The notes beneath the pieces were generated by a model that saw only the letters and a list, made by a program, of their open reading frames with translations, had not been told where the DNA came from and searched no databases. DNA of 64,000 nt, taken from NCBI GenBank assembly GCA_963754645.1, contig CAVWGP010000004.1:1-64000 (forward strand), written 5' to 3'. The DNA is from CAVWGP01 sp963754645. Lineage in GTDB: Bacteria > Pseudomonadota > Alphaproteobacteria > Bin65. A program made the position numbers and the translations under genes. Positions within the stretch are counted from its first letter, which is position 1. Every line of letters begins with the position of its first letter. Positions 32,946-42,323 of this stretch are shown piece by piece.

Positions 32946-33071
32946 ATGAAAATCGTCAGCTCGTTGAAGACCATCAAGAAGCGGCACAAGAATTGCCGTA
33001 TCGTGCGCCGTAAGGGCCGCATTTTCGTCATCAACAAGAGCAATCCGCGCTTCAAGGCCCGCCAGGGCTAG
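32946..33071 (+). CDS. rpmJ: 50S ribosomal protein L36
   Basis: 41-aa ribosomal protein L36 of the alphaproteobacterial B-type (MKIVSSLKTIKKRHKNCRIV, then RRKGRIFVINKSNPRFKARQG). The zinc-binding cysteine set of standard L36 is reduced to a single Cys (Cys17), characteristic of the C-minus paralogue, and consistent with a zinc-independent version. It stands alone, with its own promoter and a terminator-like leader hairpin. Confidence 0.93.
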   Translation: MKIVSSLKTIKKRHKNCRIVRRKGRIFVINKSNPRFKARQG

Positions 33072-33149
33072 CTGCCGGCGCGCCCGAGGGTGCTTGCCTC
33101 GACGCAAGCCCGCGCGCATCTTGCTGGGGCCTAAAAGCGGGTCCTGCCC

Positions 33150-34637
33150 ATGAAAATGCCTGAGCCGGATGAGGGCGTGCTGGCGCGCCGCGCCGCCATT
33201 GTGGACGCATTGCGGGCCATCGTGCCGGGCGAGGGCGTGATCGACAGCGAAGCCGGGCGCCGGCCATTCGAATGCGACGGGCTCACGGCCTATCGCCAGC
33301 TCCCCATGGTCGTCGTCCTGCCCGAGACCACGGCGCAAGTCGTCGAAATTCTCAAATACTGCCTTCGCGAGGGCATCAAGGTCGTGCCGCGCGGCTCGGG
33401 CACATCGCTCTCGGGCGGCGCGCTGCCGCTGGCCGACGGAGTCCTGCTCGGGCTGAGCAAGTTCAACCGCATTCTCGAGATCGACTACGCCAATCGCTGT
33501 GCCGTGGTGCAGCCCGGCGTCACCAACCTCGCCATCACCCAGGCGGTCGAGGCCGAGGGTTTCTATTACGCACCCGATCCTTCGAGCCAAATTGCGTGCA
33601 GCATCGGCGGCAATGTCGCCGAGAATTCCGGCGGCGTGCATTGCCTGAAATACGGCCTGACTACGAACAACGTCCTTGGACTCGAGCTGGTGCAGATGGA
33701 CGGCACGATCCTCAGCATCGGCGGCAAGCATCTCGACGCGGCGGGCTACGATTGGCTCGGCCTCGTCATCGGCTCGGAAGGCCTGCTCGGCGTCGTCACC
33801 GAGGTCACGGTGCGCCTGCTGCACAAGCCCACCGCGGCGCGCGCCATGCTGATCGGATTTCCCACCAGCGAGGCCGCCGGCGACGCGGTTGGCGCCATCA
33901 TCGGCGCCGGCATCATTCCCGGCGGCATGGAGATGATGGACCGGCCGGCGATCCACGCCGCCGAGGAATTCGTCCACGCCGGCTATCCGCTCGACGTCGA
34001 GGCGCTGCTCATCGTCGAGCTCGACGGACCCGCGGTCGAGATCGACTATCTCATCGGCCGGGTCGACGCCATTGCCCGCGCCAAGGGCTCCACCGTGATC
34101 CGCGTCAGCGGCAGCGACGAGGAGCGCGCGAAATTCTGGGCCGGGCGCAAGGCGGCGTTCCCCGCCGTCGGCCGCATTTCGCCCGATTACTATTGCATGG
34201 ACGGGACGATCCCGCGCCGCCGCCTGCCCGAAGTGCTCACGCGCACCGCCGAGCTGTCGCAAAAATACGGTCTGCGCGTCGCCAATGTGTTCCATGCCGG
34301 CGACGGCAATCTGCATCCGCTCATCCTCTACGACGCGAACAAGCCGGGCGAGCTGGAGCGCGCCGAGGAATTCGGCGCCGACCTGCTGCGCCTCTGCGTC
34401 GAAGTCGGCGGCGTGCTCACCGGCGAGCACGGCGTCGGCGTCGAGAAGCGCGACCTCATGCCGGCAATGTTCAGCGAAACCGATCTGGCGCAGCAGGAGC
34501 GGGTGAAATGCGCCTTCGACCCGGCTTCGCTGCTCAATCCCGGCAAGGTGTTCCCGACCCTGCATCGCTGCGCCGAGCTGGGCCGCGTCCACGTCCACAA
34601 GGGCGAGACGCGGTTCCCGGATTTGCCGAGATTCTAG
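33150..34637 (+). CDS. glcD: Glycolate oxidase subunit GlcD (FAD-linked)
   Basis: 495-aa FAD subunit of glycolate oxidase, which oxidises glycolate to glyoxylate. The FAD-binding PCMH domain includes 'VVPRGSGTSLSGGALPLADG' and 'CSIGGNVAENSGGVHCLKYG'; the C-terminal domain has NVFHAGDGNLHPLILYD and LTGEHGVGVEKRDLMPAMF with metal and substrate-binding residues. It is the first gene of glcD-glcE-glcF. A palindromic repeat of about 96 bp separates it from glcE. Confidence 0.93.
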   Translation: MKMPEPDEGVLARRAAIVDALRAIVPGEGVIDSEAGRRPFECDGLTAYRQLPMVVVLPETTAQVVEILKYCLREGIKVVPRGSGTSLSGGALPLADGVLLGLSKFNRILEIDYANRCAVVQPGVTNLAITQAVEAEGFYYAPDPSSQIACSIGGNVAENSGGVHCLKYGLTTNNVLGLELVQMDGTILSIGGKHLDAAGYDWLGLVIGSEGLLGVVTEVTVRLLHKPTAARAMLIGFPTSEAAGDAVGAIIGAGIIPGGMEMMDRPAIHAAEEFVHAGYPLDVEALLIVELDGPAVEIDYLIGRVDAIARAKGSTVIRVSGSDEERAKFWAGRKAAFPAVGRISPDYYCMDGTIPRRRLPEVLTRTAELSQKYGLRVANVFHAGDGNLHPLILYDANKPGELERAEEFGADLLRLCVEVGGVLTGEHGVGVEKRDLMPAMFSETDLAQQERVKCAFDPASLLNPGKVFPTLHRCAELGRVHVHKGETRFPDLPRF

Positions 34638-34642
34638 TTCAG

Positions 34643-34738
34643 TGAACCACAGAGACACGGAGGCACGGAGAAGGAACTTGGACGCGCTTCGCGCGCGTGA
34701 AACTTTCTCCTCCGTGCCTCCGTGTCTCCGTGGTTCAA
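34643..34738. repeat. Interspersed palindromic element, copy 3
   Basis: About 96 bp starting five nt after the glcD stop. The arms, TGAACCACAGAGACACGGAG on the left and CTCCGTGTCTCCGTGGTTCA on the right, are nearly perfect complements over about 31 bp, around an inner GCGCTTCGCGCGCG hairpin. It is the best preserved copy of the family at 22804 and 23281. Confidence 0.88.
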
Positions 34739-34762
34739 CTTACTTCGTCGCGTGCGGCAACC

Positions 34763-35990
34763 GTGACTGACACGCTCTCGCCCGACTTCGATCGACCGCG
34801 TCCTTGCTGCGGTGCAGGACGCGCTGGTCAGCGAATTGCCGCTGGAAATCCGCGGCGGCGGAACGAAGCGCGGGCTTGGCCGGCCGCAGGATTCCAACCG
34901 CGTTCTCGATCTCGCCAGGCTTGCCGGAATCGAACTCTATGAACCCGACGAGCTGGTGCTGAGCGCCAAGGCGGCGACACCGTTACGCGAGATCGAGGCG
35001 CGGCTCGCCGAGCAGAAGCAGATGCTCGCCTTCGAGCCGCCGGATTACGGGCCGATCTACGGCCTGCCGGCGGGCGGGCAGACCCTGGGCGGCGTCATTG
35101 CCTGCAATCTCGCCGGGCCTCGGCGCATCAAATCGGGTGCCGCGCGCGATCATTTCCTGGGCTTCCAGGCGGTGAGCGGGCGCGGCGAAATCTTCAAGGC
35201 GGGCGGGCGGGTGATGAAGAATGTCACCGGCTACGATCTGCCCAAGCTGCTGTGCGGCTCGATGGGCACGCTCGCCGTGCTCTGCGAGATCACGGTCAAG
35301 GTGCTGCCGGCGCCGGAGAAGGCGCGCACCGTTCTCGTTTACGGTCTGGGCGACGACGAAGCGCGCGACGCGATGGCGGCGGCGCTCAATTCGCCGCACG
35401 AGGTTTCCGCCGCGGCGCATCTGCCCGAAGCCGTGGCGGCGCGCTCAACCGTCGGCTATGTGCGCGCCGAGCGCCAATCCGTCACCGCGATCCGGGTCGA
35501 AGGTCCCGGACCCTCGGTCGACTATCGCTGCAAGGCGCTGCGCGAATTCCTAGGCAAGGCCGGGCGCACCGAGGAATTGCACAGCATGAACGCCGCCAAG
35601 CTGTGGCACGAAATCCGCGACGTGGCGGCGCTGCTACCCGATGCGGCGCGCGATTTGTGGAAACTCTCCGTGCCGCCGTCGCTCGGCGCCGCGGTCATGG
35701 CGTCGCTCGCCTTCGGCCACGGCTTCGACCGCGCGCATTATTTCTACGATTGGGGCGGCGGTCTGATCTGGCTCGCGGCGTCGCCCGGCAATCCGGAGGC
35801 GACCGCCGCCGCGATTCGCGCCGCGATCCAGCCGAGCGGCGGCCACGCGACGCTGATCCGCGCCCCCGCCGAAACCCGCGCCCGCCTCGCCGTTTTCCAG
35901 CCCGAACCTCCGGCGCTCGCAGCACTCGCGCAACGAATCAAGGAGGCATTCGATCCCAAGGGCATTCTCAATCCGGGGCGGGCTGCCTAG
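34763..35990 (+). CDS. glcE: Glycolate oxidase subunit GlcE, likely frameshift near its start
   Basis: FAD-binding accessory subunit of glycolate oxidase. Core motifs: LPLEIRGGGTKRGLGRP, YGPIYGLPAGGQTLGGVIAC (PCMH domain), GEIFKAGGRVMKNVTGYDLP and the closing PKGILNPGRA. The natural start seems to be GTG 34763 (VTDTLSPD), but this frame leaves register after eight codons; removing one T at 34787-34788 gives SPDSIDRVLAAVQDALV, joining smoothly to the rest. If the sequence is right, translation must begin at GTG 34812, giving 392 aa with a shortened N-terminus. The palindromic repeat sits immediately upstream of the start. Confidence 0.85.
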
Positions 35991-35992
35991 CG

Positions 35993-37288
35993 ATGCAGAC
36001 CAATTTTTCTCTCGCGCAGCTCGCCGACCCGGACATCCAGGAAGCCGACAAGATCCTGCGCGCTTGCGTGCATTGCGGGTTTTGCACCGCGACTTGCCCG
36101 ACCTATGTCCTGCTCGGCGACGAACGCGACAGTCCACGCGGGCGGATTTATCTCATCAAGAACATGTTGGAGAACGACGCCAAGCCCGATGCCGAGACGG
36201 TGACGCATGTCGATCGCTGTCTTTCGTGCCTCTCGTGCATGACGACGTGCCCCTCGGGCGTGCATTACATGCACTTGGTCGACCAGGCGCGGGCGCGGAT
36301 TGAAAAATCCCACGCCCGGCCGATCGGCCAGCGGCTGATGCGGCGCGCGCTCGCCGCGGTGCTGCCCTATCCGAGCCGCTTTCGCCTTGCGCTAATGGCG
36401 GCCGGCCTCGGCCGGCTCGTTGCCTTTGCCTTGCCCAAGCCGCTGCGCGCCATGCTCGCCCTCGTGCCCAAGGCGGCGGCGACGCGCTCGCCGGTCGATC
36501 GGCCGCAAACATTCCCGGCCGAGGGCACGCGGCGCCGGCGCGTGGCGCTGCTCACCGGCTGCGCCCAAAGCGTGCTCGATCCCGGGATCAACGAAGCGAC
36601 GGTGCGACTGCTGACGCGGCTCGGCGCGGACGTTGTGGTGGCAAAGGGCATGGGCTGCTGCGGCGCGCTGGTGCATCACATGGGCCAGGCCGAGGAAGCG
36701 CATCTCCAAGCCAAGCGCAATATCGATGCCTGGCAGCGCGAGATCGACACAGGCGGGCTCGACGCCATCGTCATCAACACCTCGGGTTGCGGCACGACGG
36801 TGAAGGATTACGGTTTCATGTTCCGCGCCGATCCCGCCTATGCGGTGAAGGCGGCGCGTATTTCGGCGCTGGCGCGCGACGTGACCGAACTCGTGCACGA
36901 TCTCGGCCTCGGCGCCGCGCGCGCGCCCGAAGCCTTGACCGTTGCCTATCATTCGGCGTGCTCGATGCAGCATGGCCAGGGCCTTCACAACCAGCCGAAA
37001 GCGCTGTTGGCGCAGGCCGGCTTTGCCGTCCGCGACGTGCCCGAAGGACATCTCTGTTGCGGCTCTGCGGGAACCTACAATGTGCTGCAGCCTGAGCTGG
37101 CCACGCGGCTGCGCGACCGCAAGGTCAACAACATTGAAAGCCTTGCGCCCGATGCGATCGCCACCGGCAATATCGGCTGCATGATCCAGATCGGGGCGGG
37201 GACGCGGATTCCCATCGTCCACACGGTCGCGCTGCTCGATTGGGCGACCGGCGGACCCAAGCCCCAAGCCCTGCATACGGGATCGTGA
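35993..37288 (+). CDS. glcF: Glycolate oxidase iron-sulfur subunit GlcF
   Basis: 431-aa electron-transfer subunit of glycolate oxidase. Two 4Fe-4S motifs are near the N-terminus, CVHCGFCTATCPTY and CLSCLSCMTTCPSG, then two CCG domains (LTGCAQSVLDP, MGCCGALVHHMG; HSACSMQHGQ, CCGSAGTYNVLQP) typical of the heterodisulfide-reductase-like C-terminal half. The ATG lies two nt after the glcE stop, so translation is coupled. It probably passes electrons to the quinone pool. Confidence 0.93.
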   Translation: MQTNFSLAQLADPDIQEADKILRACVHCGFCTATCPTYVLLGDERDSPRGRIYLIKNMLENDAKPDAETVTHVDRCLSCLSCMTTCPSGVHYMHLVDQARARIEKSHARPIGQRLMRRALAAVLPYPSRFRLALMAAGLGRLVAFALPKPLRAMLALVPKAAATRSPVDRPQTFPAEGTRRRRVALLTGCAQSVLDPGINEATVRLLTRLGADVVVAKGMGCCGALVHHMGQAEEAHLQAKRNIDAWQREIDTGGLDAIVINTSGCGTTVKDYGFMFRADPAYAVKAARISALARDVTELVHDLGLGAARAPEALTVAYHSACSMQHGQGLHNQPKALLAQAGFAVRDVPEGHLCCGSAGTYNVLQPELATRLRDRKVNNIESLAPDAIATGNIGCMIQIGAGTRIPIVHTVALLDWATGGPKPQALHTGS

Positions 37289-37299
37289 ATTCGCTTGAA

Positions 37300-37328
37300 T
37301 TGCCCGGCATGGAGCGGGGCTCTATGGT
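37300..37328 (+). promoter_or_regulatory. Putative promoter for msrP
   Basis: TTGCCC (37300-37305), 17-nt spacer, TATGGT (37323-37328), 35 nt before the msrP ATG. The -10 box is identical to that of rpmJ. The -35 box is weaker than consensus. Confidence 0.42.
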
Positions 37329-37363
37329 AGTAGCCGTCACTGAATTCCGAGTGGGAGAGCCCG

Positions 37364-38347
37364 ATGCTGATCAAGAGTCCGCGTGGTTGGGAAAAGCCGG
37401 AAAGTGCGGTTACGCCTGAGCACCTGTTTCGCGGCCGTCGCGCGCTGATCAAAGGCCTGGCCGCCGGCCCGCTGCTGCTCGGCGCCTCGTCGCTGTTGGC
37501 CGGCGACGCTTTCGCGCAGGAAAAGATCGCCGCCGATCCTTCCGCCGGGCTCTATCCGTTCACGAAAAACGACAAATACAAGCCGCCGCGCGCGCTGACG
37601 CCCGAGAAGGAGGCGTCGACCTACAACAACTACTACGAATTCGGATCGAGCAAGCGCATTTATGATGAGGCGAATGCGTTGCCAATCCGGCCCTGGGAAG
37701 TGTCGATCACCGGCATGGTCGAGCAGCCGATAAAGCTCGGCATCGACGATCTCATGGCCAAGATGAAGCCGCATCTTGAAGAGCGCATTTATTCGCATCG
37801 CTGCGTCGAGGCGTGGTCGATGGTGGTGCCGTGGGCCGGCTTCGAGATGAAGCACCTGCTCGCCCTCGCCAAGCCGCTGTCGAGCGCCAAATTTCTGGTG
37901 ATGAAGACTTTCTTGAATCCCAAAGTGGCGCCGGGCCAGCGGCAAAGCTGGTTCCCGTGGCCCTACACCGAGGGCCTCACCATGGACGAGGCGAACAACG
38001 AGCTGACCTTCCTGGTCACCGGCGTTTACGGCAAGCCGGCGCCGCGCTCGATGGGTGCGCCCCTGCGCATCGCGTTGCCGTGGAAATACGGCTTCAAGGC
38101 GATCAAGGGCATCGTCAGCTTCGAGCTTACCGATAAGCGCCCGGTCTCGTTCTGGGAGAAGCTACAGGCGAGCGAGTACGGCTTCTGGGCCAACGTCAAT
38201 CCCGACGTGCCGCATCCGCGCTGGAGCCAGGCGACCGAACAGGTGCTGGGCGCCAGCGAGCGGGTCAAGACCGTGATCTGGAACGGCTACGGCGAATACG
38301 TCGCCCACATGTATGCGGGCATCAAAGGCGAAGCGCTCTTTATGTAG
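37364..38347 (+). CDS. msrP: Protein-methionine-sulfoxide reductase catalytic subunit MsrP
   Basis: 327-aa periplasmic molybdoenzyme (YedY family) that repairs oxidised methionines. A twin-arginine signal is present: FRGRRALIKGLAAGPLLLGA, with export after folding, as Moco must be inserted. The molybdenum Cys is in YSHRCVEAWSMVVPWAGF. 'GLTMDEANNELTFLVTGVYG' and 'WKYGFKAIKGIV' are further family motifs. Usually msrP is followed by msrQ, a haem-membrane partner, but here a convergent hydantoinase gene overlaps its end, so msrQ is missing from this locus. Confidence 0.93.
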   Translation: MLIKSPRGWEKPESAVTPEHLFRGRRALIKGLAAGPLLLGASSLLAGDAFAQEKIAADPSAGLYPFTKNDKYKPPRALTPEKEASTYNNYYEFGSSKRIYDEANALPIRPWEVSITGMVEQPIKLGIDDLMAKMKPHLEERIYSHRCVEAWSMVVPWAGFEMKHLLALAKPLSSAKFLVMKTFLNPKVAPGQRQSWFPWPYTEGLTMDEANNELTFLVTGVYGKPAPRSMGAPLRIALPWKYGFKAIKGIVSFELTDKRPVSFWEKLQASEYGFWANVNPDVPHPRWSQATEQVLGASERVKTVIWNGYGEYVAHMYAGIKGEALFM

Positions 38348-40184
38348 CCGAGGTTTTCATCTCGCGTTCGCCGACCATCTCGAAGTCGCGGATACCGAGC
38401 TGGGCATGGAAGATTTCCAGATAAGCGGGCCGCTTTTCGAAGCCTTTGGCCCTTTCCGCGGCGAGTTCGCGGCGTTTGGCGATCGTCGCCGCGGCGTCGA
38501 CGCGCAGCGGATCGGTTTCGAGGACCACGCCGTAAACGCGCTCGGCATAGTCGCGCGACATGCGCTCTTCGCGCACATCGGCCAGGACCATGCCGGGATC
38601 GCGTTCCAACGGATCGCCCCGGCCGCCGCCGCCGGCGGCGATGTGGCAGAACACGTCGTTTCGCCTGAGCGTCACCGCGTCCATCGGCATGACGGGCATG
38701 GTCCGCCGCAAGCCGCCCGAGCCGATGAAATTCCATGACGGCGTGCCCGGCGCGCCGCCTTCGAGCGCATAAGGCAGGTAGCGCCGCCGGTCGGAGCGCA
38801 TGACCAAAACCGCCTCGTCGCCGAGCAGCTTGTATTCGCGCAGGAAGGCCGGCGCGCCGCGGAACTTGCCCGGTCCGCCGCTGTTTTCGACCATGCCGTA
38901 GCGCGTGACCTCGACCGGATAGAGCGCTTCGATCATCTCGATCGGCTGGTTGGTGAGATTGCCGCCCGGATTGGGAATGCCGAATTCGCCGTCGCGGTCG
39001 TGCATGGCGCCCCAGCTTCCGGCCATGGTCTCGCTGCACACGAAGCGGCGGCCCTCGTGAAAGCCGCTGATGATCGGGAACGTGACGCCGCCTTCGCCCG
39101 CCGCCGGCACGCGCTCGGGTACGATCTGCGCGAAAGCTCCCAGCAGCACGTCGATGGCGCGCCAGCCGACGATGGCGCGGGCCGCGCAGGCCGCCGGCAG
39201 CACCGGATTGACGATCGTGCCCGCGGGCAAGATCTGGCGGATCGGCCGCAAATAACCCTCGAAATTCGGCACCTCGGCGCGCGCGATGCATTTCAGGATC
39301 AAATTCGCCGCCGATTTCACGAAGGGCGACGGGCAATTGATGGCCCCCGGCACTTGCGGCGCCGAGCCGGTCCAATCGAACACGATATCGCCCCCGTCGA
39401 TCGTGACCGCGACCTTGAGCGCCAGCGGCTCGGGCGTCTCACCCAGACCGTCGATGTAATCGGTGAACGACCAAGTTCCGCTCGGTAACGCGGCGATCTC
39501 GGCGCGCATCATGCGTTCGGCGTGATCGTGCAGTTCGTCGAGCAGGCGGCGGAAATTCGCGCTGCCGTGCCGCCCGATCAGCGCGCGCATTCCCTTGTCG
39601 GCCGTTTTGCACGCCGCGATCTGCGCCCGCATGTCGCCGGCCAGCTTGTCGGGCATGCGCGTATTTTTCGCCATGATCTTGAAGAAGGTTTCGTTCGGCC
39701 GGCCTTCCTCATAGAGCTTGAGGATCGGGAGGCGCAGGCCTTCCTGGAAAACCTCGGTGGCGTAAACCGCGGTGCTGCCCGGCGCGATACCGCCCATGTC
39801 GATCTGGTGCACGAGGGTGCAGGCGAAGCCTTCGAGTTCGCCAGCGTGGAACACCGGCTGGACGATATAGACGTTGGGAATATGCATCCCGCCCGCGCCG
39901 TAGGGGTCGTTCCAGACGAACATGTCGCCCGGCCGGATGTTGCCGCGATATTCCGCGAGCAGGCATTGCATCGCATCGGGGAACGAGCCGAGATGCAGCG
40001 CCATGGTCAGCCCATGCGCCACCGCGCGGCCCTCGCGGTCGCACAGCGCGGTCGAGTAGTCCATCGAATCGCGCACGATCGAGGAATAGGCCGTGCGCAT
40101 GATGACGAGCGCCATCTCGTCGGCGATGGATGAAAGCGCGTTCTTGAGCACTTCGAGCGTGATCGGGTCGCTGACGTTGCGCAT
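38340..40184 (-). CDS. hyuB: Hydantoinase/oxoprolinase B subunit (HyuB)
   Basis: 614-aa B subunit of ATP-dependent hydantoinase or acetophenone carboxylase-type enzymes. Characteristic segments: PITLEVLKNALSSIADEMAL, RTAYSSIVRDSMDYSTALCD, MFVWNDPYGAGGMHIPNVYI and 'AGGGGRGDPLERDPGMVLADV' near the end. It works with HyuA, encoded 5 nt upstream, to open cyclic amides or hydrolyse similar bonds with ATP. The ATG is at 40184, within the start of a longer open frame which is not real. Substrate is not predictable; it could be hydantoin, oxoproline or a ketone derivative. Confidence 0.9.
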   Translation of the reverse strand: MRNVSDPITLEVLKNALSSIADEMALVIMRTAYSSIVRDSMDYSTALCDREGRAVAHGLTMALHLGSFPDAMQCLLAEYRGNIRPGDMFVWNDPYGAGGMHIPNVYIVQPVFHAGELEGFACTLVHQIDMGGIAPGSTAVYATEVFQEGLRLPILKLYEEGRPNETFFKIMAKNTRMPDKLAGDMRAQIAACKTADKGMRALIGRHGSANFRRLLDELHDHAERMMRAEIAALPSGTWSFTDYIDGLGETPEPLALKVAVTIDGGDIVFDWTGSAPQVPGAINCPSPFVKSAANLILKCIARAEVPNFEGYLRPIRQILPAGTIVNPVLPAACAARAIVGWRAIDVLLGAFAQIVPERVPAAGEGGVTFPIISGFHEGRRFVCSETMAGSWGAMHDRDGEFGIPNPGGNLTNQPIEMIEALYPVEVTRYGMVENSGGPGKFRGAPAFLREYKLLGDEAVLVMRSDRRRYLPYALEGGAPGTPSWNFIGSGGLRRTMPVMPMDAVTLRRNDVFCHIAAGGGGRGDPLERDPGMVLADVREERMSRDYAERVYGVVLETDPLRVDAAATIAKRRELAAERAKGFEKRPAYLEIFHAQLGIRDFEMVGEREMKTSAT

Positions 40185-40189
40185 GGCGG

Positions 40190-42259
40190 TCACTCGCGGC
40201 GTAAGTCGATATTGGCGGCGCCGTCGAGCGCGGCGCGCCAGCCCGGCGGCACGATGCAAGTCGCATCGTATTCTTCGACGATGAGCGGGCCTGGACGCGT
40301 CGCCGCACCGAGCGCGGCGCGGCCGATGACGGGAATTTCGAGCGCGCCGTAGCCGGCGCCGAAATAGGCGATGCGCTTCGTCTCCGGTGCCGCCGCGGCG
40401 AGCGGCTTGGGCATGGATCGAGCCGCCCGCGCCGCGCGCCATTTGACGCGCAGGGTAACGCATTCGACCGCCTCGGCCTCGGCGCGGTGGCCGTAGGTTC
40501 GCGCATGTTCGGCGCCGAAGGCTTCGGCCATGGCAGCAAGGTCCGGCGATCCGTCGGCGCGCGCGCAAAACGGCACGGGCAGCTCATGCGCCTGGCCGGA
40601 ATAGCGTAGATCGGCGAAACGCTGCGCGGCGCTTTCGTCCGCCGCCATGCCTTCCTCGGCCAGATCGCCGGCGATCTGCCGTTCGAGCCGCGTATAGCCG
40701 GCGGCGATTTCGGCGGCGGCCGATTCGTCCAGGCGCCGCAACAACGCTTGGCTGCGCTCGATTTCAAAATCGGCGAGCAAGAGTCCGTAGGCGCTGAACA
40801 CGCCCGGACCCGGCGGCACCAGGACGCGCCGCATCTCCAGCAAGTCGGCGATGGCGCAGGCCACGACCGGCCCGTTGCCGCCGAACGCAAAGAGCGTGAA
40901 ATCGCGCGGATCGCGGCCGCGATAGGTCGAAACCGCCTTGACCGCGCGCACCATCGTGCCGCACGCGACCTGATATATGCCGTGCGCGGCATCGAGCAGA
41001 TTGCGGCGGATCGGCGCCGCGATGCGCTCCGCCAAATTAGCGCGCGATTTCGCGGCGTCGAGCCTCAACCCGCCGCCGATGAGATAATCGGGATTGATAT
41101 AGCCGAGGGCGAGGCAGGCATCGGTAAACGTCGGTTCCGTGCCGCCGCGATCGTAGGCGACCGGGCCGGGCAGGGCGCCGGCGCTTTTCGGTCCGACATG
41201 GAGCAATCCGCCGGCATCGAGCGACACGATGCTGCCGCCGCCGGCGCCGATCTCTGAAATGTCGATCACCGGCAGCTTTAGGGCATAGCCGCCGCCCATC
41301 ACCAGCTTGCTGCTGAGATTGATGCCGGCGCCGACTTCGTAGTCGGCGGTGCGCGCGACCCGGCCGGCTTCGACGATCGAGGCTTTCGCCGTCGTGCCGC
41401 CCATGTCGAGCGTCAGGCAATCGCCGAGCGCGGCGCTGACCTTGGCGGCGCCGATCACGCCCGCGGCCGGACCCGATTCGACGATATAGGCCGGCCTCTC
41501 CCCGGCGGCGCGCGCCGACATGACGCCGCCATCCGATTTCATGATGTCGATCGGCGCCGCGACGCCGATGGCGGCGAGATGCCGGGCGAGCGATTCGAAA
41601 TAACGGCGCAGGCCAGGGCCGAGATAGGCATTGATGACGGTCGTGCTGGTGCGTTCGTATTCGCGAATTTCCGGCAGGATGTCGCTGGAGCAGGTGATGA
41701 AAACGCCCGGCAGTTTTTCGCGCAGCAGCGCCGCCGCGCGCTGCTCGTGCGCGGGATTGGCGTAGGCGTGCAGGAAAGCGATGGCGACGGCCTCGATGCC
41801 GGCCTCGCGCAAGCGCTGGGCCGCGATGCCCACATCGGCTTCGTCGAGCGCGACGCGCACCTCGCCCCGCGCGCCCAGGCGCTCGGTGACTTCAAGCCGG
41901 AGCCGGCGCGGCACCAGCGGTTCCGGCTTGCGATAATTGAGCGTGTACATTTCCGGAATGCGCAGGCGGCGCATTTCGAGCACGTCGCGAAAGCCGCGCG
42001 TCGTGACCAGGCCGGTCACGGCACCCTTGCCTTCGAGAACCGCATTGGTCGCGACCGTGGTCGCATGCACCACGCGCTCGATCTGCGCCGGCGCGGCGCG
42101 GACGCCAGCCAGCGCTTCCGCGATCCCCTCGGCGATGCCGCGGCCGTAATCGTCCGGCGTCGTCAGCCGCTTGTGGGTCGCCAAGCTGCCATCGTCGCCG
42201 ATCAACACGATATCGGTAAACGTGCCGCCGATATCGACACCGGCGCGGTAGCGGATCAT
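40190..42259 (-). CDS. hyuA: Hydantoinase/oxoprolinase A subunit (HyuA)
   Basis: 689-aa ATP-binding subunit of the hydantoinase/oxoprolinase family. The actin-like ATPase core starts RAGVDIGGTFTDIVLIGDDG (phosphate 1), with AYIVESGPAAGVIGAAK and CLTLDMGGTTAKASIV as further conserved blocks, and 'FALFAFGGNGPVVACAIADL' in the second half. It pairs with HyuB to hydrolyse lactam-like substrates. The amidase gene lies 64 nt upstream on the same strand, and the small partner gene further upstream, giving an operon transcribed right to left. Confidence 0.92.
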   Translation of the reverse strand: MIRYRAGVDIGGTFTDIVLIGDDGSLATHKRLTTPDDYGRGIAEGIAEALAGVRAAPAQIERVVHATTVATNAVLEGKGAVTGLVTTRGFRDVLEMRRLRIPEMYTLNYRKPEPLVPRRLRLEVTERLGARGEVRVALDEADVGIAAQRLREAGIEAVAIAFLHAYANPAHEQRAAALLREKLPGVFITCSSDILPEIREYERTSTTVINAYLGPGLRRYFESLARHLAAIGVAAPIDIMKSDGGVMSARAAGERPAYIVESGPAAGVIGAAKVSAALGDCLTLDMGGTTAKASIVEAGRVARTADYEVGAGINLSSKLVMGGGYALKLPVIDISEIGAGGGSIVSLDAGGLLHVGPKSAGALPGPVAYDRGGTEPTFTDACLALGYINPDYLIGGGLRLDAAKSRANLAERIAAPIRRNLLDAAHGIYQVACGTMVRAVKAVSTYRGRDPRDFTLFAFGGNGPVVACAIADLLEMRRVLVPPGPGVFSAYGLLLADFEIERSQALLRRLDESAAAEIAAGYTRLERQIAGDLAEEGMAADESAAQRFADLRYSGQAHELPVPFCARADGSPDLAAMAEAFGAEHARTYGHRAEAEAVECVTLRVKWRAARAARSMPKPLAAAAPETKRIAYFGAGYGALEIPVIGRAALGAATRPGPLIVEEYDATCIVPPGWRAALDGAANIDLRRE

Positions 42260-42323
42260 GCCTTGCGGGCTCCTGCGGCGGCGCTCGGCCGCGCGCGAAC
42301 CGTGCCGCCAGCCCTTCGGCTTG

